From NCBI GenBank assembly GCA_009781635.1, contig WQXU01000008.1:1-64000 (forward strand): a stretch of DNA of 64,000 bases, in the 5' to 3' direction. The stretch is from Treponema sp. (GTDB lineage: Bacteria > Spirochaetota > Spirochaetia > Treponematales > Breznakiellaceae). Below, piece after piece: positions 39,734 through 52,674 of this stretch. The stretch's first letter is position 1. Each line of letters starts with the position of its first letter. Below the pieces are notes generated by a model. It saw only the letters and a list, made by a program, of their open reading frames with translations. It had not been told where the DNA came from and made no database searches. A program made the translations under genes and the position numbers.

Positions 39734-40244
39734 TATAGATGCGGGATTAATTAAACAGGCGCAGGAAAAAGTTTTTCGCCTGACAGAACAGTTAAAAAAA
39801 CATTCACTTACACTGGCGTTAGCTGAATCATGCACAGCCGGTTTGATTTCCGCGCTTTTGGCATGCAGGGAAGGCGCATCAGCCTTTCTCTGGGGCTGCT
39901 ATGTATGCTACACAAAAGAGGCAAAGGCTGCCATGCTTGGCCTTGATAAAAATGAGCTTGATGCGCATGGGCTTGTAAGCAGGGAAACTGCCTGCCTTAT
40001 GGCAAATGGCGCATTACAAAAAAGCGGCGCAGATATGGCAGCTTCAGTTACAGGGCTTGCAGGGCCGGACGGAGACGGAAGCGATGTTCCGGTTGGAACT
40101 GTCTGGATTGCAACTGCATTAAAAAGCGGCGGAATTGAAGCAAGGGAATTTTATTTTAAGGATGCATCGTCCAGGAATGAAGTTCGTTTCCTCGCTGCAA
40201 TCGCTGTGCTTGACGCCTTGTTAAAAAGCTTATCCGGTGAATAA
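39720..40244 (+). CDS. pncC: CinA C-terminal-like nicotinamide-nucleotide amidase
   Basis: LALAESCTAGLISALLA, YTKEAKAAMLG, VTGLAGPDGDGSDVPVGTVW. Confidence 0.92.
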   Translation: MPECDIDAGLIKQAQEKVFRLTEQLKKHSLTLALAESCTAGLISALLACREGASAFLWGCYVCYTKEAKAAMLGLDKNELDAHGLVSRETACLMANGALQKSGADMAASVTGLAGPDGDGSDVPVGTVWIATALKSGGIEAREFYFKDASSRNEVRFLAAIAVLDALLKSLSGE

Positions 40245-40271
40245 TTGTTTTAAAAGGTAGTAAAAAATACC

Positions 40272-40300
40272 TTGACATAAAATGAAAAAATCAATAAATT
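40272..40300 (+). promoter_or_regulatory. candidate sigma70 promoter TTGACA-N17-TAAATT upstream of rho
   Basis: Perfect -35, 17-nt spacer. Confidence 0.6.
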
Positions 40301-40385
40301 GGGAGTATCCTGTCGAAAATCATATGTTTCAAATATTAAGAAAAGCAAATCTTGCCGGAAACGGCACAATCCATAGGTGGTAAGA

Positions 40386-41954
40386 ATGGCAGTTCTAAAG
40401 AAAGGCAGAAGGCCGGCGCACTCGGAAACAGGGATTACCGAAGAAAACGCAGATGGCAGCATGCATGAGAATGCGGATATTTCCAATGATGAAAACGGCG
40501 ATAAACAAAACCGTGTAGTTGTACGCGGCAAGAAAAACGGAGCGCCGCCGAAACGTTTTGAAGGTGCAAACGAACAGGAAGGTAATGCTGAAGTGCTGCC
40601 GGCCCTGCCGAAACTGCCTTCCATGCCGGATCTGTACGGCAAACCTATCCCGCGCCAGGAGCAGGATAATGGCAAACCCCGTCTTACAATAAATGAACTT
40701 ATCAGACTTAACATGAAGGACCTGCGCGAACTTGCAGCCTGTTATAACATCACCCATGATGACATGGTTATATTAAAAAAACAGGAAATTGTTTTTGCGC
40801 TTCTTAAGGCGCATACGGAAAGAGGCGGAATTATTTATGCCTACGGTTCGCTTGAAATTCTCCCTGACAGTTACGGCTTTTTGCGCAGCCCGCAAAATTC
40901 ATATCTTCCAGGCCCGGATGATATCTATATAAGCCCGAGCCAGATACGTCTCTTTGCGCTAAAAACAGGAGATACTGTATATGGTCAAATCCGCAGCCCG
41001 AAAGAAGGCGAGCGTTTCTTTGCCATGTTAAGAGTGGAAACTGTCAATTATGACGATCCCACAGTCGCTCAAAACAGAATCCCCTTTGACAACCTTACTC
41101 CATTGTATCCCAACCGGAAGCTCGACCTTGAAACATCTACGGAAGGCATCAGTGAAAGAATCATAAATCTTTTCTGCCCCATCGGCAAAGGCCAGAGATC
41201 TTTAATTGTCGCTCCGCCCAGAACAGGTAAAACAATAATGATGCAGAAAATTGCAAACGCAATTACAAAAAATCATCCTGAAGTCTACCTTATAGTCCTT
41301 CTTATTGACGAGCGTCCTGAAGAAGTAACCGACATGGAAAGAACCGTGCGCGCGGAAGTAATCTCATCTACCTTTGATGAACAGGCGACACGCCATGTTC
41401 AGGTTACAGAAATGGTTCTGGAAAAAGCAAAGCGCCTTGTTGAACATAAAAGAGATGTTGTAATCCTTTTAGACTCGATAACCCGTCTTGCGCGCGCATA
41501 TAACCAGACAGTCCCCACCTCGGGAAAGATTTTGTCAGGCGGCGTTGATTCAAATGCCTTGCATAAACCAAAGCGCTTTTTTGGCGCCGCGCGCAATATC
41601 GAAGAAGGCGGCAGCCTGACCATTATTTCAACGGCTCTTGTGGAAACAGGCAGCCGTATGGATGAAGTAATATTTGAAGAATTTAAGGGAACCGGCAATA
41701 TGGAAATCAACCTTGACAGAAGAATTTCCGACCGCCGCCTGTACCCGGCAATTAATATCAAGAAATCCGGCACAAGAAAAGAAGAGCTTTTAATTAACGA
41801 TGATGAACTCCAGTTAATCTGGCTTTTACGCAAGGCCATCAATAACATGGACGATATCGAAATAATCGACATGCTGGTTGACAGAATTAAGAAAACAAAG
41901 AATAATGAAGCATTCCTGAGATCCATGAATACCGGAACTGGAGGCATGGATTGA
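40386..41954 (+). CDS. rho: transcription termination factor Rho with N-terminal extension
   Basis: [70 protein letters not shown]. Confidence 0.97.
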   Translation: MAVLKKGRRPAHSETGITEENADGSMHENADISNDENGDKQNRVVVRGKKNGAPPKRFEGANEQEGNAEVLPALPKLPSMPDLYGKPIPRQEQDNGKPRLTINELIRLNMKDLRELAACYNITHDDMVILKKQEIVFALLKAHTERGGIIYAYGSLEILPDSYGFLRSPQNSYLPGPDDIYISPSQIRLFALKTGDTVYGQIRSPKEGERFFAMLRVETVNYDDPTVAQNRIPFDNLTPLYPNRKLDLETSTEGISERIINLFCPIGKGQRSLIVAPPRTGKTIMMQKIANAITKNHPEVYLIVLLIDERPEEVTDMERTVRAEVISSTFDEQATRHVQVTEMVLEKAKRLVEHKRDVVILLDSITRLARAYNQTVPTSGKILSGGVDSNALHKPKRFFGAARNIEEGGSLTIISTALVETGSRMDEVIFEEFKGTGNMEINLDRRISDRRLYPAINIKKSGTRKEELLINDDELQLIWLLRKAINNMDDIEIIDMLVDRIKKTKNNEAFLRSMNTGTGGMD

Positions 41955-41965
41955 CGTCCTTAAAC

Positions 41966-41994
41966 CTGACTTTTTAATTTGATTAAATAGTCAG
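41966..41994 (+). promoter_or_regulatory. 13-bp hairpin (one T-T mismatch, 3-nt loop) in rpmE leader
   Basis: CTGACTTTTTAAT-TTG-ATTAAATAGTCAG 29 nt upstream of rpmE ATG; no T-tract follows. Confidence 0.5.
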
Positions 41995-42023
41995 AAGTTG
42001 GACAAATACAATAGGAGAATGAA

Positions 42024-42227
42024 ATGAGAGATAAAATCCACCCTAAGTACGAGATGACAAAAATTACCTGCGCCTGCGGGAATATTATCGAAACCCGTTC
42101 TACAATAAGGGACATAAAGGTTGAAATTTGCTCTTCCTGCCACCCTTTCTTTACCGGTAAACAGAAGCTTGTTGACACAGCCGGACGCATTGAAAGATTC
42201 AGAAAGAAATACAATATTAAAGAGTAA
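42024..42227 (+). CDS. rpmE: 50S ribosomal protein L31
   Basis: [55 protein letters not shown]. Confidence 0.97.
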   Translation: MRDKIHPKYEMTKITCACGNIIETRSTIRDIKVEICSSCHPFFTGKQKLVDTAGRIERFRKKYNIKE

Positions 42228-43274
42228 TTACAGTTTTACTGAAAATGCTTTTGGTATTTTTTTGCCTTTAAAATCTTCATCAATTATACTGCTCTCAAGG
42301 TCTGTTACGCTTGCATTTTCAGCATAAGTGTACGCTCGCAATTGCGCTTCCAGTTCCTCTGCTGCCGGCGGAGAACGGCGCATATTGACGCTTAAAAATA
42401 TTTTTCCGCATGGCGCAAGCAATTTAAGGCATTTGCCGAGCAGTCTTGCAATATCACGGTTTAAATCAAAATTATCTGTCATTTTTTTGGAATTGGAAAA
42501 AACTGGCGGATCCAGCACAATTATATCCCATTTAATTTTTTCTGCGATGGCTTTATCAACAAACAAAAGCGCATCCGCTCTTATCAGTTTATTGGCGCTG
42601 TGAACGCTGCGATCAAAATAATCCCATTGCTGCAGTAGACTTGCAGACATTCCGTTAAGGGAAAAGTTCTCACGCGCCATATTTAAATATGAATTGGAAA
42701 TATCCACAGAATCAGTAGAGACAGACTTTCCTGCCGCAGCATAAACAGAAAATGATCCTGTATAGGAAAAGAGGTTTAACACCCTTTTTCCGGCAGCTTC
42801 GTTTTTTACAATGGCGCGTAACAGACGCCTGTCAATAAAAAGGCCAGTATCAAGATAATCCGATAAATTGACTTTAAAAGAAAGCTCCCCTTCGCTTACA
42901 ATTTTTTCAAAACGCTCATGGCTTGTTTTCTCATATTGAAAAACGCCTTTTTGCTTCCGGCGTTGTTTTAAAAATATACGTTTGGAGTCTATTCCCAGCG
43001 CAGAAGAAGCGCTTTCCTTCATTGCGCACAGCCAGCTTTCCTCATCCGCTTCGTCTTTTTCATAAGGGCGTTTGTAAAGCGCGCCGCAAAGAGCAGGCTC
43101 TGCGCCGGAGACTTCTCCGTAAAAATCAAGGACAAGAGGTATTTCCGGAATATCACGATCATATAACCTGAATGCGCCGATATTTTTTCTTTGCGCCCAT
43201 TTTTTTAAATGCCGGAACCGTTTTTGCAGACGGTTTGCAAGCATCATGGCCTGCTGCTGTTTTTTATCTTCCAC
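42228..43274 (-). CDS. class I SAM-dependent rRNA methyltransferase (RlmI/RlmK-like)
   Basis: VLNLFSYTGSFSVYAAAGK, DIIVLDPPVFSNSKK. Confidence 0.88.
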   Translation of the reverse strand: MEDKKQQQAMMLANRLQKRFRHLKKWAQRKNIGAFRLYDRDIPEIPLVLDFYGEVSGAEPALCGALYKRPYEKDEADEESWLCAMKESASSALGIDSKRIFLKQRRKQKGVFQYEKTSHERFEKIVSEGELSFKVNLSDYLDTGLFIDRRLLRAIVKNEAAGKRVLNLFSYTGSFSVYAAAGKSVSTDSVDISNSYLNMARENFSLNGMSASLLQQWDYFDRSVHSANKLIRADALLFVDKAIAEKIKWDIIVLDPPVFSNSKKMTDNFDLNRDIARLLGKCLKLLAPCGKIFLSVNMRRSPPAAEELEAQLRAYTYAENASVTDLESSIIDEDFKGKKIPKAFSVKL

Positions 43275-43336
43275 AGTAATAATATATCATATTAGTCAAT
43301 TGATGGCTGTCAGTTTAGCTGTTATAATTACTATCC

Positions 43337-44158
43337 ATGGCAATAAACATAAAACCTGTTGCAAATCACCGTGAAAGAGAAAAAGGCGTGATTGTCTATC
43401 CTGTATATTCCCGCCGTTCAGCAGGGCTTTCTGTAGGTATTAATCTTTTTCCGGGAAAGAAAACCTGCGCCTTCAATTGTCCGTATTGCGAAGTTTTCCC
43501 GTTTTCATCTAATGCCGGGTTCTCTCTTGAACAAATGCAAACCGGCTTGCGTACTGCAATTACTTCGGCGCAAGAGCAAAATATACCTGTTAAAGACATC
43601 TGTTTTTCCGGCAACGGAGAGCCGACACTCTCCCCTGCTTTTGCAGATGCGTTTAAACTGGCTGAAGATATTCGCGCTCAGACAGAAGCTTCCGCTCAGC
43701 TTGTTATCATTACAAACGGCACAGGTCTTTTGGAGCCGCATATCTTTACACTGTTAAAAGAAGCTGCCTTAAACCCTTCAGTTAACATCTGGCTTAAGAT
43801 TGATGCAGGCACTTCTTCCTGGTATGAAAAAATAAACCGCAGCGCGATTCCTTTTAATGAACTTACAGAAAAGAAAAAAGAGTTTACAGCCCTTGCGCCT
43901 GTTACAATACAGACAATGCTCTGCGCGGTTGGCGAAAGCGCGCCGTCACAAACTGAGGAGAAAGCATGGGAAACTCTTGTTTGTGAATTAGCTGCAAATA
44001 AAATTTATAAAGTGCAGCTCTACGGCAAGGCACGCCCGGCGCCGGAAGACCCCTTAGCCAGCGGGCTGCCTTTAGAATACCTGGAAAAACGCGCCGCATC
44101 ATTACGCCAGGCATTTTTTAAATTGGGCATAACTACCCCTGTGGAAGTTTATTTATAA
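43337..44158 (+). CDS. radical SAM protein
   Basis: CAFNCPYCEVF CX3CX2C motif; ICFSGNGEPTLSP. Confidence 0.9.
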   Translation: MAINIKPVANHREREKGVIVYPVYSRRSAGLSVGINLFPGKKTCAFNCPYCEVFPFSSNAGFSLEQMQTGLRTAITSAQEQNIPVKDICFSGNGEPTLSPAFADAFKLAEDIRAQTEASAQLVIITNGTGLLEPHIFTLLKEAALNPSVNIWLKIDAGTSSWYEKINRSAIPFNELTEKKKEFTALAPVTIQTMLCAVGESAPSQTEEKAWETLVCELAANKIYKVQLYGKARPAPEDPLASGLPLEYLEKRAASLRQAFFKLGITTPVEVYL

Positions 44159-44190
44159 TTCTTTTATAATCAATAAATCAAGGAGAAAAC

Positions 44191-45858
44191 ATGGAAGCTT
44201 TGAAAAAAAATCCTGCATGGAAAGGCCGCAAAGGTCCTTTAGTTTTAGTCATCATGGACGGCGTCGGTTACGGTAAATACAAGGAAGGCGATGCTGTCGC
44301 CTCTTCAAATATGAAAAATCTCACAGAGCTTACAGATAATAATCCGCATACAAAATTAAAAGCCCATGGGACTGCAGTCGGACTGCCGTCTGATGAAGAT
44401 ATGGGCAACAGTGAAGTCGGTCATAATGCTATGGGATGCGGTCGTGTTTTTAATCAGGGCGCTGCCCTTGTTTCAAAGTCCATCGAAACCGGAGCCATGT
44501 TTGAAGGTCAGGCATGGAAGGAAGTAATTGCCAATGCAAAGAATCATAACGGCGTTATGCACTTTATAGGGCTTTTTTCAGACGGCAATGTACACAGCCA
44601 TCTTGATCATCTAAAGGCGATGATTTCCCGGGCAAAGAAAGAAAATATAAAACGTGTGCGGATTCATGTTCTTTTTGACGGACGCGATGTAGGAGAAACA
44701 AGCGCGCTTGAATATATCGATCCTTTCGAGGCCTTCCTTGGTGAACTTAATGATGATAGCTTCGATGCGCAAATCGGATCTGGCGGCGGGCGCATGTGGA
44801 TCACAATGGACAGATACGGTGCAGACTGGTCAATGGTAGAACGCGGCTGGCAAACCCATGTGCTTGGAACTGCCCGCCAATTTTCATCGGCGCGGGAAGC
44901 GGTGGAAACATACCGCAGAGAAATAAAAGGCATTATTGATCAGGATTTAAAAGAATTTGTAATAGCCAAAGACGGCAAACCCATCGGCACAATCGAAGAC
45001 GGAGATTCTGTTATATACTTTAACTTCCGCGGTGATCGCGCGCTGGAAATGACTGCCGCCTTTGAAGAAGACAATTTTGACAAGTTTGACAGAAAACGCC
45101 GCCCTGATATTTGTTACGCTGGCATGATGGAGTACGACGGAGACATGCATGTTCCGCGCCGTTATCTTGTATCCCCCCCTTCGATTGATCAAACAATTGG
45201 AGAATATCTTGCGGCTAGCAAAATAAAAACGCTTGCGATTTCAGAAACTCAAAAGTACGGGCATGTCACCTACTTTTTCAACGGAAACCGCACCGGCAAG
45301 TTCGATGAAAATCTGGAAGATTATGTTGAGATAAAAAGCGATGTAATTCCATTTGAACAAAAGCCTTTAATGAAATGCAAAGAAATTACAGATAAGGTTG
45401 TAGAGGCAATCGGCTCTGGTAAATATGATTTTATCAGGCTCAATTATCCCAACGGAGATATGGTTGGGCACACCGGTGTGTACAAGGCGGTAATTGAATC
45501 AATGGAAGGCATGGATGTTCAGCTTGGCAGGCTGAAAAAGGCGGCGGAAGAAAACGCAGCTGTTATGGTGATCACAGCAGATCACGGCAACAGTGACGAT
45601 ATGTTTGAGCACGACAAAAAAACCGGCGCAGTTACACTTAAAGAAGACGGTACGCCGAAAGCAAAAACAAGCCACAGCCTTAATCCCGTTCCATGCATCA
45701 TATACGATCCGCAATACAAGGGCGAATATCAAAATACACCTTTTGACAGCTGCCTTAATGAAGGCCTGGGAATAAGCTCTATTGCCGCAACCTGTATACA
45801 ATTACTGGGGCTGCTGCCGCCGGATACTTATGACAAACCGGTTTTGAAATTTAGTTGA
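44191..45858 (+). CDS. gpmI: 2,3-bisphosphoglycerate-independent phosphoglycerate mutase
   Basis: LVIMDGVGYG, DMGNSEVGHNAMGCGRV, HVLFDGRDVGETSALEY, VITADHGNSDDM. Confidence 0.97.
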   Translation: MEALKKNPAWKGRKGPLVLVIMDGVGYGKYKEGDAVASSNMKNLTELTDNNPHTKLKAHGTAVGLPSDEDMGNSEVGHNAMGCGRVFNQGAALVSKSIETGAMFEGQAWKEVIANAKNHNGVMHFIGLFSDGNVHSHLDHLKAMISRAKKENIKRVRIHVLFDGRDVGETSALEYIDPFEAFLGELNDDSFDAQIGSGGGRMWITMDRYGADWSMVERGWQTHVLGTARQFSSAREAVETYRREIKGIIDQDLKEFVIAKDGKPIGTIEDGDSVIYFNFRGDRALEMTAAFEEDNFDKFDRKRRPDICYAGMMEYDGDMHVPRRYLVSPPSIDQTIGEYLAASKIKTLAISETQKYGHVTYFFNGNRTGKFDENLEDYVEIKSDVIPFEQKPLMKCKEITDKVVEAIGSGKYDFIRLNYPNGDMVGHTGVYKAVIESMEGMDVQLGRLKKAAEENAAVMVITADHGNSDDMFEHDKKTGAVTLKEDGTPKAKTSHSLNPVPCIIYDPQYKGEYQNTPFDSCLNEGLGISSIAATCIQLLGLLPPDTYDKPVLKFS

Positions 45859-45888
45859 GATATATCATATAACGATATATAATAGCTC

Positions 45889-47520
45889 ATGTATCAAGCT
45901 CATAACCGCGATGCTGCCTGCAAAAGCATTAACGAAGGGAAAACATCTCTTGGCATCGAGCTTGGGTCTACCCGTATTAAAGCAGTATTAATAGATGAAA
46001 ATTTTACGCCTATTGCCGCAGGGAGCCATTACTGGGAAAACCAGCTTGAAGACGGAATATGGACATATCATCTTGATAATGTATGGACAGGATTACAAAA
46101 CTGCTTTCATAATTTGTCTTTGGATGTAAAAAATAATTATAATCTGGAAATTTCATCTGTTGGTGCAATCGGTGTTTCTGCAATGATGCACGGCTATTTG
46201 GCATTTGATAGGGACGGCGTACAGCTTGCCCAATTCCGTACATGGCGGAATACAACAACCGGAAAAGCCGCAAGCCTGCTCACCGAAAAATTAAAATTCA
46301 ATATACCCCTGCGCTGGAGCATTGCTCATTTGTATCAGGCGATGCTGGATGATGAGCCCCATGTAAAAAACATTGATTATCTTACAACCCTTGCAGGTTA
46401 TGTGCACTGGAAGCTGACAGGAAAAAAAGCGCTGGGCATTGATGACGCTTCCGGCATGTTTCCTGTTGACAGCATCACGCAAAATTACGATTGTCAAATG
46501 CTCAAGCAGTTCAATGAATTTGCATCCGGTTTAAATTATAGCTGGAATATAAATGAAATCCTGCCTGATATAATAAAAGCAGGAGATACAGCAGGCTCTC
46601 TTACGCAGGAAGGAGCAATGCTTTTGAATCCGGAAGGTTTATTGAAGGCAGGCATCCCGTTCTGCCCTCCGGAAGGCGATGCAGGCACAGGCATGGTTGC
46701 AACTAACAGCATAGCGGAAAGAACCGGCAATATTTCGGCGGGCACATCGATTTTTGCAATGATTGTTCTGGAAAAGAATCTGTCAAAGGTTTATCCGGAA
46801 ATTGATATAGTTGCAACTCCAGACGGAAAACCTGTAGCCATGGTTCACTGCAATAATTGTACTTCTGATATCGACGCATGGGTGAAGTTATTAAGTGAAG
46901 CTGCAGAAATTACGGGCAATAAAAACAATGATAAAACGGCTTTTTATGCTGCGCTTTACAGCAAAGCTCTTGAAGCGGACATCGACTGCGGAGGGCTTCT
47001 CTCCTATAATTACATTTCCGGTGAGCCTATTACAGGATTGAAAGAAGGGCGCCCCGTCTTTACAAGGCTTGCGGACAGTAAATTTACACTTGCAAATTTT
47101 ATAAGAACAATGCTTTTTTCTGCCTTTGGAACCTTAAAATACGGCATGGACATTCTTACCGAGAAGGAAAATGTCCGCATAGACAGTCTGCTCGGCCACG
47201 GCGGTTTATTTAAAACAAAAGGCGCAGGACAAAAACTTTTATCCGGCGCGCTAAACACTCCTGTTTCTGTAATGGAGGCATCCGCCGCAGAAGGCGGAGC
47301 CTGGGGTATCGCGCTTCTTGCCGCATTTATGCTTTATAAAAGGCATTCAAACAAAGGCTTAACCCTTGAGCAATTTTTGTCAAACAATGTTTTTGCAAAC
47401 CTTGAAAGCATAAAGGTTTACCCCGCTTCTGATGATGTAAAAAGTTTTAAAATATTTATGCAGAGGTACACTGCGGGCATGGAAATAGAAAGGGCTGCGG
47501 TTAAAAATTTTAAAGGATGA
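45889..47520 (+). CDS. FGGY-family carbohydrate kinase
   Basis: [43 protein letters not shown]; first of araA/araD cluster. Confidence 0.88.
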   Translation: MYQAHNRDAACKSINEGKTSLGIELGSTRIKAVLIDENFTPIAAGSHYWENQLEDGIWTYHLDNVWTGLQNCFHNLSLDVKNNYNLEISSVGAIGVSAMMHGYLAFDRDGVQLAQFRTWRNTTTGKAASLLTEKLKFNIPLRWSIAHLYQAMLDDEPHVKNIDYLTTLAGYVHWKLTGKKALGIDDASGMFPVDSITQNYDCQMLKQFNEFASGLNYSWNINEILPDIIKAGDTAGSLTQEGAMLLNPEGLLKAGIPFCPPEGDAGTGMVATNSIAERTGNISAGTSIFAMIVLEKNLSKVYPEIDIVATPDGKPVAMVHCNNCTSDIDAWVKLLSEAAEITGNKNNDKTAFYAALYSKALEADIDCGGLLSYNYISGEPITGLKEGRPVFTRLADSKFTLANFIRTMLFSAFGTLKYGMDILTEKENVRIDSLLGHGGLFKTKGAGQKLLSGALNTPVSVMEASAAEGGAWGIALLAAFMLYKRHSNKGLTLEQFLSNNVFANLESIKVYPASDDVKSFKIFMQRYTAGMEIERAAVKNFKG

Positions 47521-49019
47521 TAAATATGGATTTAGAAAACTGCGAATACTGGTTTATTGCCGGAAGTCAGGATCTGTACGGAGAAGAAACTCTTAAGCAG
47601 GTTGCTTCACATGCAGCAATAATGACAGATGATTTTAATAATGAACCTTCATTTCCGGGGAGAATAATATTAAAACCAACAGCAAAATCGCCATCAATAA
47701 TCCGCGGCCTTTTTGAAGAAGCAAATGCATCTTCTTCCTGCGCCGGCATTATCACATGGATGCATACTTTTTCTCCGTCAAAGATGTGGATACAGGCCCT
47801 TGCTGTAAACCGGAAACCGGTTCTTCATCTTCATACCCAGTTTAACCGTGATATACCCTGGGCTTCAATCGATATGGATTTTATGAATTTAAATCAGTCG
47901 GCGCACGGCGACAGGGAGCACGGTTATATTCACACACGTATGAAGCTGCCCCGAAAAGTTATAGCGGGCTACTGGCAGGATAAGGAATTGCGCCGCAGAA
48001 TGGGAGTATGGATGCGGGCGGCTGCAGCTAAACAGGACGGCATGAACAAAACCGTGCTGCGCCTTGGAGATAACATGCGGGAAGTTGCAGTAACAGAAGG
48101 AGACAAGGTTGAAGCGCAGATAAAAATGGGCTGGCAGGTTAATACCTGGGGTATAGGCGAGCTTGCCCAGCGTTATGCGCAAGTAACCGCCGCCAAAGCG
48201 GAAGAATTTGCAGAAGAATACGAAAATACTTACGAACTTGCAGCGGAGCTGAAGCAAAATGGCAGCGCAAGATGCGCCATGCTTGAACAGGCAAAAATAG
48301 AAATTGCCCTTAAGGAAATGCTCGAAGCGGAAAACGCCGGAGCTTTTACAACTACCTTTCAGGATCTTCACGGCTTACCGCAATTGCCGGGTCTTGCCGC
48401 GCAGAGGCTTATGGAACAGGGTTACGGTTTCGGCGCGGAAGGAGACTGGAAGCAATCTATGTTAACGCGCTGCGCAAAAGTAATGGCAGCAGGCCTTGAA
48501 GGCGGCGTCTCTTTCATGGAGGATTACACCTACCACCTGGAGAAAGGCAGGGAAGCGGCTCTTGGCGCGCACATGCTTGAGATATGCCCCTCCATTGCAG
48601 AAAAAAAACCGCGTATAGAAGTACATCCCCTTTCCATCGGCGGAAAAAATGATCCTGCCCGCATGGTATTTAATGCAAAGGCAGGACCTGCTGTTCTTGC
48701 AACGCTTGTGGATCTTGGCAGCCGTTTCAGAATGATAGTCAATGAAATAGAAACTATAAAGATTGAAAACGAGATGCCTCTTCTTCCTGTTGCCCGCGCG
48801 CTCTGGAAGCCTTACCCAAATCTTACAGATTCAGCAGAAGCCTGGATTTTATGCGGAGGCACACACCATAGCGTTTATACAAGCGCGCTTGATGCAGAAT
48901 ATTTCCGCGATTGGGCGCAAATGTGCGGCATTGAGTTTGTACTAATCGACGGAAGCACAAGGCCAAACAGGCTTCAGGATGAGCTTCGCTGGAGTGATGC
49001 TTACTATTCGCACAGATAG
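47517..49019 (+). CDS. araA: L-arabinose isomerase (start may be 47526)
   Basis: [58 protein letters not shown]. Confidence 0.96.
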   Translation: MINMDLENCEYWFIAGSQDLYGEETLKQVASHAAIMTDDFNNEPSFPGRIILKPTAKSPSIIRGLFEEANASSSCAGIITWMHTFSPSKMWIQALAVNRKPVLHLHTQFNRDIPWASIDMDFMNLNQSAHGDREHGYIHTRMKLPRKVIAGYWQDKELRRRMGVWMRAAAAKQDGMNKTVLRLGDNMREVAVTEGDKVEAQIKMGWQVNTWGIGELAQRYAQVTAAKAEEFAEEYENTYELAAELKQNGSARCAMLEQAKIEIALKEMLEAENAGAFTTTFQDLHGLPQLPGLAAQRLMEQGYGFGAEGDWKQSMLTRCAKVMAAGLEGGVSFMEDYTYHLEKGREAALGAHMLEICPSIAEKKPRIEVHPLSIGGKNDPARMVFNAKAGPAVLATLVDLGSRFRMIVNEIETIKIENEMPLLPVARALWKPYPNLTDSAEAWILCGGTHHSVYTSALDAEYFRDWAQMCGIEFVLIDGSTRPNRLQDELRWSDAYYSHR

Positions 49020-49027
49020 GAGTTTTA

Positions 49028-49726
49028 ATGTCATACAGAGCATTGCAGGAAGAAGCATACGAAGCTAACCTTGAAATAAAAAGAAAAAAATTAGCCCTTT
49101 ACACATGGGGAAATTCTTCCGCATTTGATCCGCAAAAGCGCGTATTGGCAATTAAACCGTCCGGAGTAGATTACGATGCTCTAAAACCTGAATTGATGGT
49201 TATTGTAGATCTTGAGGGAAACATAATAGAAGGAGAGCTAAAGCCGTCCTCTGATACAAATACTCATCTTGTTTTATACCGTAAGTTTCCTGATTTACGC
49301 GGGATTACTCATACTCACTCAACCTATGCGGTTGCCTGGGCGCAGGCAGGAATGCCGGTTCCGGTTTTCGGCACCACTCATGCCGATCACCTGACGGATG
49401 AGGTTCCCTGCACGGATTTTATGAGCCTAGAATCAACAGAGAATAATTATGAATTTGAAACCGGAAATTTAATAACACAGACAATAAGAAAAAATAATTT
49501 TGATCCTGCTAATGTCAACATGATTCTTGTTGCAGGACACGGCCCCTTTACATGGGGCAGCAGCGCTTCTGCATCTGTATACAACTGCGTTGTTCTTGAA
49601 GAAATTTGCAAAATGGCATTTCTTACATTGACAATTAACCCCCTTGTAAAATCACTTCCGGAGCACATAACAAAAAAACACTGGGAACGCAAACACGGCA
49701 AAGACGCATACTACGGACAGCGTTAA
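49028..49726 (+). CDS. araD: L-ribulose-5-phosphate 4-epimerase
   Basis: LALYTWGNSSAFDP, IKPSGVDYD, THTHSTYAVAWAQAGMPVPVFGTTHADH, GHGPFTWG. Confidence 0.96.
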   Translation: MSYRALQEEAYEANLEIKRKKLALYTWGNSSAFDPQKRVLAIKPSGVDYDALKPELMVIVDLEGNIIEGELKPSSDTNTHLVLYRKFPDLRGITHTHSTYAVAWAQAGMPVPVFGTTHADHLTDEVPCTDFMSLESTENNYEFETGNLITQTIRKNNFDPANVNMILVAGHGPFTWGSSASASVYNCVVLEEICKMAFLTLTINPLVKSLPEHITKKHWERKHGKDAYYGQR

Positions 49727-51241
<1,515 letters not shown>

Positions 51242-51272
51242 TAGATTGCAACAGTCAAATGTTTTTTAATAA

Positions 51273-51366
51273 ATTCTCCTGTCGGGCAACCCGGATTTGA
51301 ACCGGGGACCCCAAGTCCCCCAGACTTGTACGCTAAACCAACTGCGCTATTGCCCGTCAGGAGAAT
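51273..51366 (-). repeat. 9-bp perfect inverted repeat flanking the tRNA (ATTCTCCTG / CAGGAGAAT)
   Basis: 51273-51281 and 51358-51366, separated from acceptor stem by one unpaired position each side. Confidence 0.8.
51282..51356 (-). tRNA. tRNA-Pro (anticodon GGG)
   Basis: Manual cloverleaf: CGGGCAA TA GCGC AGTTGGTTTA GCGT A CAAGT CTGGGGG ACTTG GGGTC CCCGG TTCAAAT CCGGG TTGCCCG A; CCA not encoded. Confidence 0.95.
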
Positions 51367-51489
51367 CTGCCGCAAGGAACATCGATCATTTCTGATTGCA
51401 AAAAGACTGGTTATGTTCCATAAAAGAAGATAGCACTAAATTTAAGTCTTTGTCAATGGAAGCAATTCTTTATTTAAAAAACATTTTCT

Positions 51490-52674
51490 TTACGGCATTT
51501 CTACAATAGGATCAGGGCGCGGATTACGCAGCTGACTGACAGCGCGTCCATGCCATTCACCCGCCTGAGGCTGGGAAGCAAGAAAGCTCCATAAGTTACG
51601 CGCAACAGATATCTTTCCGTTCCGGAACAGGCTGGCTCCGAAATAGTAAACTGTTTTAAAATACTCAACTTCATCAATATACGACAAGAGAAGCCTGTTT
51701 TTATTTATCTCCTGCGCAAGCGCCGCAAGATTGGTAAACTTAAAATCAAATTGCCCGCGCTGGATTTCTTCTATAATGATTGTATTTTGAATAAGGAACG
51801 CAAACATAAGATGCTGTTCGGCGAACGGGCGTCCCTGCGCGGCGTAATAATATCCTAAAAGCCTGTGCGCCTGTTCAACGATGCCGTTATTGTATCTGTA
51901 CAATTCCATAAAACGATCAATCCCGTGATCCGTTAATGTCCTTGTCATTGCAGTCCTTGCAAATGAAGCGGATGCCTGTTCATATGGAAGCACGCCTGTA
52001 TTGCTCTGCGCCCTGCCTGCATTTGCCCAGAGCGTATCTGATTCGTTAATCAATGAAAGATAGGCCCTTTCCATCTCGGCGTATTCCTGCCTTGTTCTGA
52101 GCATATCTGCGATTTTATATTGCAGTGTTACTGTAAAACCGGAATCTTCAAGAGTATCGCGCATGGAAAAAGCTCTGCGATACTGGGACAATGCAAGGGA
52201 CAGCTCCCCTTCGACCCTGTAAACTTCTCCAATCCAGTATTCAGCTTCCGGATAATTTTTTAATTTATCAAAGGCTGCAAGCGCAGCGGCGGCTGAATTG
52301 TTAAAGCTTGCTTTCGGAAAGCGGTAATAAAGTTCCTGCAAAGCGGAGAACGCTGCCGTATAACGGCGCTCCAGCGAATAACGCTCTACCCTGTCAAGAG
52401 AATCTCCTATACGGCGCACTTCGTTAATTGAAAGCAAATGCACTAAATCCCTTTCCATCTGTTCATACATGGCCCGTCTCTGGCGCCGCGCATCCTCAAA
52501 GGACATTAATGCGGAGCCGAAATTACCATTACGGAATAATTGCTTTCCCTGCTCCAATAATAACCACCAGGGCTGCGCAGCCTGCTGGGAAAACAAGGGC
52601 AGTGAAGACATAATAAAAACAAACAGAACCGGCAAAAAAATGCGGAAAATATTTGCCCTGATATTGTTATTCAT
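51490..52674 (-). CDS. secreted TPR-like hypothetical protein
   Basis: Signal peptide; helical repeats such as WLLLEQGKQLFRNGNFGSALMSFEDARRQR, EAEYWIGEVYRVEGELSLALSQYRRAF. Confidence 0.7.
   Translation of the reverse strand: MNNNIRANIFRIFLPVLFVFIMSSLPLFSQQAAQPWWLLLEQGKQLFRNGNFGSALMSFEDARRQRRAMYEQMERDLVHLLSINEVRRIGDSLDRVERYSLERRYTAAFSALQELYYRFPKASFNNSAAAALAAFDKLKNYPEAEYWIGEVYRVEGELSLALSQYRRAFSMRDTLEDSGFTVTLQYKIADMLRTRQEYAEMERAYLSLINESDTLWANAGRAQSNTGVLPYEQASASFARTAMTRTLTDHGIDRFMELYRYNNGIVEQAHRLLGYYYAAQGRPFAEQHLMFAFLIQNTIIIEEIQRGQFDFKFTNLAALAQEINKNRLLLSYIDEVEYFKTVYYFGASLFRNGKISVARNLWSFLASQPQAGEWHGRAVSQLRNPRPDPIVEMP

Noticed and set aside
45859-45888. ATATATC/GATATAT inverted repeat before the FGGY kinase as terminator
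   Set aside because: Short AT-only stem without T-tract; likely chance in AT-rich spacer.
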